Assembly (NCBI GenBank): GCA_019417145.1
Contig: DXVY01000058.1
Span: forward strand, 1-8,475
Source: Clostridiales bacterium
Lineage (GTDB): Bacteria; Bacillota; Clostridia; Oscillospirales; Acutalibacteraceae
Length of the DNA stretch: 8,475 nucleotides
Reading direction: 5' to 3'
Below are positions 6,015 through 8,475 of the stretch, piece by piece. Made by a program: the position numbers and the translations under genes. The notes under the pieces were generated by a model. That model worked only from the letters and a program-made list of their open reading frames with translations, ran no database searches and was not told the origin of the DNA. Numbering within the stretch: the stretch's first letter is position 1; each line of letters opens with the position of its first letter.

Positions 6015-6644
6015 ATGAGCTTTGCGCAGGAAATCCAAGATATTGCCCGGCGGTATGCGGGACGCCGGAACGGGATCGTTTTTTACGGCGCCTCCAACTT
6101 CCGCATGTGGGAGGATATGGAGGCCGACCTTTGTGAATACAAGGTGCAGAACCACGGCTTTGGCGGCAGCACGGATAAGGATCTGGTGGCTTTTGCCGAG
6201 ACGGCCCTCTATCCTTTCCAACCCGAAATCCTATTTTTCCAGACCGGCTCCAACGACTATGCAGGTCTTTCGGGCGCCGAGGACCAAATTGTGGACACCT
6301 GCATGTCCTACAAAAAGCATATGTTTGAGACGTTTCATAAGCGGATGCCCCACACCCAATTTGTGGTCATGAGCGGCCTGCTCCTGCCCGGGCGAAGCCA
6401 GTACACCGCTTTGACCCAGCGGATCAACGCCGCCCTGCAGGCATACTGCGAAACGGTGGACTACATGCATTTTGTGGACGCCTCTGCCCTGACCTACGAC
6501 GGCGCAAATTATGACAACAGCCTCTTTATTTCCGATGGCATACACCTGAATCGGAAGGGACAACGCAGGTGGTGCGACGAATACATCCGCCCCCAAATAG
6601 AAAGACTGGCCGCAGCATGCGGCCACACCGTTTATGCAAAGTAA
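6015..6644 (+). CDS. SGNH/GDSL-type hydrolase, cytoplasmic
   Basis: A 209-residue enzyme of the SGNH esterase/lipase superfamily, likely cleaving an ester (for example an acyl or acetyl group) on a small substrate. Block I is FYGASNFRMW (23-32) with Ser27 as nucleophile, so the classic GDS reads GAS. Block II is NHGFGGSTDKDL (46-57) with the oxyanion glycine near 50. Block III is TGSNDYAG (77-84) with Asn80, and block V is SDGIHLNRKGQRRW (173-186) with Asp174 and His177. All catalytic residues are therefore present. There is no signal peptide, so it acts inside the cell. AGGAGG (6002-6007) is seven bases before the ATG. It is the third gene of the operon, 17 bases after the second. This suggests it prepares or trims the substrate of the AtuA pair (inference). 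Confidence 0.9.
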   Translation: MSFAQEIQDIARRYAGRRNGIVFYGASNFRMWEDMEADLCEYKVQNHGFGGSTDKDLVAFAETALYPFQPEILFFQTGSNDYAGLSGAEDQIVDTCMSYKKHMFETFHKRMPHTQFVVMSGLLLPGRSQYTALTQRINAALQAYCETVDYMHFVDASALTYDGANYDNSLFISDGIHLNRKGQRRWCDEYIRPQIERLAAACGHTVYAK

Positions 6645-6646
6645 AA

Positions 6647-6652
6647 AGGAGG
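6647..6652 (+). promoter_or_regulatory. Strong ribosome binding site for the secreted protein
   Basis: AGGAGG lies eight bases before the GTG at 6661 and eleven before the following TTG at 6664. This favours the GTG as start. It begins three bases after the stop of the SGNH hydrolase gene. Confidence 0.65.
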
Positions 6653-6660
6653 AGAACAGC

Positions 6661-8475
6661 GTGTTGAAAAAGATGCTTTCCACCGCCCTGTCGGCTGCGA
6701 CCGTCCTGTCCATGTTTTCCGGACTGGCGTTCCAGAGCGCCGCAGTGGAAATCCCCACCGTCAACATCAAGATTCCCCACACCGACTACACACCCATCAG
6801 CGGGCCCCGGGCCGGCGAGAACGAGGGCTATGAAAAGCTGTTCGACAACAGCCTGGTCTCCAAGGGGCTCTTTAAGGATGACAATATCACCACCCCCATT
6901 ATTTGGAAAACCGCCGATGTGCGGACGGTGACCGAATACAATCTGTGCGGCGGGTCGGACAGCAATCAGTTTAAAGATCGATACCCCCAGTCCTGGACCC
7001 TTTACGGTTCTATGACCGGCGGGGAGGATTGGTATGTGCTGGATTCCCACACGGCCGACATATCCGAATTTGTCAACCAGCCGTACGCAGGCAACTATTT
7101 CGACGTGGATACCCCTGCGCCGGCCATGTATTACAAGCTGGAGGTGGATTCCATCTTCGCCTCGGCCGCCAACGGCTGTTACCAGTTGTCTGAGATCCAG
7201 ATGTTCGAGAGCAAAGAGGCCGAAACCTATGATAACCACAAGATCGATCCGGCCGATGTGAGCGCGACCAACTATGAAAAGGCCCCCGGGCCCATTACCA
7301 GCGCCTTTGACGGCGACGATCTAAAAACCAAGACGGGTATTTATAATCTCACTGCGGGCTGGACCAGCGACATTGTCTGGAAGACCGACGTGCCCGTGAC
7401 CGCCACCTACTATACCATTATGAGCGGGTGGGACAACGCAACCGCGCAAAACAATAACCGCTATTTAAAGGATTGGACCTTCAGCGGCTCGGTTGATGGG
7501 CAAGAGTGGGTCCAGCTGGACGAACAGAAGGACTACATATTCGCCAAGGCCAACAGCAGGAACCACACCTTTGCCATCGCCAATCCCGGCACCTACCAGT
7601 ATTTCAAGATCCATGTGACCGGTACTCGCGGCGCTTTCTCCTCCAATGAGATCAAGCTGCACTACGCCCCCAATTATCAGAATATTGAGGCGGCGGAAAG
7701 GGTGGAGGAGCTGATCGACGCTCTGCCCGAGACCATCACCTGGAAGGACCTGGAGCAGGTAGAGGCGGCCAGGGCCGCTTACGACGACCTCACCCAGGAA
7801 CAGAAGGCATTGGTGACCAACCTGTCGGTATTGAAGGCGGCCGAGGACAAGCTGGCCAGCGGCGCCGACCAGCTGCAGGCCGATGAGATCATCGCCCTGA
7901 TTGAGGAAGGGGACTTTGAGGCGGCCCGGGCGGCCTATGACGCGGCCGCATCCGACGTGCAGGCCCTGGTGACAAACTACCATCTGCTGGAGGCCTACGA
8001 GACCCCCTTCTCCTCCTCCTTCGAATTCGGGGACGGGCTGGAACTTTTGGAAAATACCCCGTCGGACCGCCCGTCTGAAAACGTTAGCGGAGAAGTAGGA
8101 TACGGCATTCGGGGCAATGTGACCGATCAGGTGGACGCGGCCAGTATCGAAGGCACAGGCGACCTGGGGCATGAGGGTATGCAGCAACTGTTCGACGGCG
8201 ATATCTCCACAAAGTTCCTGTATGCCTTCCCGAACGGATTTACGCGTCCGTCGGAAGAGAATCCGGTCTGGGTCAATTTCAGTCTGGACGAACCCCAGAT
8301 CATCCGTACCTATTCCCTCTGCGCCGGCAATGACGCCCCCGAGCGGGATCCCGTGGATTGGGCCTTTTACGGTTCGGCCGACGGAGAGGATTGGACTTTG
8401 CTGGATTCTCAAAAGGATCAGAATTTTTATGAGCGGTATCAGGAAAACCTATATGCCTTTGAAAACGATACGGCT
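6661..8475 (+). CDS. Secreted multi-domain protein with F5/8 type C (discoidin-like) domains, partial
   Basis: An open frame of 605 codons that runs off the window; the C-terminus is missing. A signal peptide is clear: MLKKMLSTALSAATVLSMF, a hydrophobic core and a likely cleavage near SAA (26-28). Three discoidin-like (CBM32-type) domains follow: about 53-184, about 205-336, and a third beginning about 495 and cut by the window end. Each has the same strand signature: SWTLYGSMTGGEDWYVLDS (111-129), DWTFSGSVDGQEWVQLD in domain two, and DWAFYGSADGEDWTLLDS (566-583). Between domains two and three are two helical units (about 341-400 and 401-447) of the AARAAYDxLTxEQKALVTN type common in clostridial surface proteins. 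Such domains usually bind glycans, so it probably captures a polymer or cell-surface sugar outside the cell. A catalytic or cell-wall-anchoring domain may lie downstream. It is the fourth gene of the AtuA operon. Confidence 0.88.
   Translation, partial: MLKKMLSTALSAATVLSMFSGLAFQSAAVEIPTVNIKIPHTDYTPISGPRAGENEGYEKLFDNSLVSKGLFKDDNITTPIIWKTADVRTVTEYNLCGGSDSNQFKDRYPQSWTLYGSMTGGEDWYVLDSHTADISEFVNQPYAGNYFDVDTPAPAMYYKLEVDSIFASAANGCYQLSEIQMFESKEAETYDNHKIDPADVSATNYEKAPGPITSAFDGDDLKTKTGIYNLTAGWTSDIVWKTDVPVTATYYTIMSGWDNATAQNNNRYLKDWTFSGSVDGQEWVQLDEQKDYIFAKANSRNHTFAIANPGTYQYFKIHVTGTRGAFSSNEIKLHYAPNYQNIEAAERVEELIDALPETITWKDLEQVEAARAAYDDLTQEQKALVTNLSVLKAAEDKLASGADQLQADEIIALIEEGDFEAARAAYDAAASDVQALVTNYHLLEAYETPFSSSFEFGDGLELLENTPSDRPSENVSGEVGYGIRGNVTDQVDAASIEGTGDLGHEGMQQLFDGDISTKFLYAFPNGFTRPSEENPVWVNFSLDEPQIIRTYSLCAGNDAPERDPVDWAFYGSADGEDWTLLDSQKDQNFYERYQENLYAFENDTA

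Noticed and set aside
7465..8412. 315-codon minus-strand frame over the discoidin-domain gene
   Set aside because: The plus-strand frame has a signal peptide and repeated domain signatures; the antisense frame has neither a ribosome binding site nor a recognisable domain.

Overview
The window looks like chromosomal DNA from a Gram-positive anaerobe, probably a Clostridia-type Firmicute. This is inferred from strong AGGAGG ribosome binding sites, TTG and GTG starts, sigma-A-like promoters with TATAAT boxes and 17-base spacers, and a secreted discoidin-domain protein carrying the helical module common in clostridial surface proteins. No rRNA, tRNA, CRISPR array, transposase or integrase was found.

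Left part, minus strand (1-3151): the first 208 bases hold the 5' end of an azlC-type branched-chain amino acid exporter gene. A consensus promoter (460-488) lies about 250 bases upstream of it, and the leader between them ends in a terminator-like hairpin, so an attenuation-type control is possible. Next comes a self-contained unit: a large STAND-type P-loop NTPase with a C-terminal tetratricopeptide array (614-3151), with its own extended -10 promoter and a strong intrinsic terminator. It is clearly AT-richer than the genes to its right and has no recognisable effector domain. It could be a signalling or defence protein, but this is not shown.

Right part (3294-8475): a LysR-type regulator on the minus strand is divergent from a plus-strand operon. 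The operon encodes an AtuA-family (DUF1446) protein, a small AtuA-like ferredoxin-fold protein whose start overlaps the previous stop by four bases, a cytoplasmic SGNH hydrolase, and a secreted protein with at least three F5/8 type C (discoidin-like) domains that runs off the window. Gene spacing is -4, 17 and 16 bases, so co-transcription is likely. The regulator and the operon share a 33-bp interrupted palindrome (4230-4262) whose two 10-bp arms are perfect inverted copies. This places identical -35 and -10 boxes on both strands, giving two fully overlapping divergent promoters with a candidate LysR operator inside.

The most promising candidate for an undescribed system is this LysR / split-AtuA / SGNH hydrolase / secreted binding-protein operon. 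It suggests capture of an extracellular substrate, intracellular ester cleavage, and a reaction on the released acid by the two-part AtuA protein. The substrate cannot be read from the sequence.
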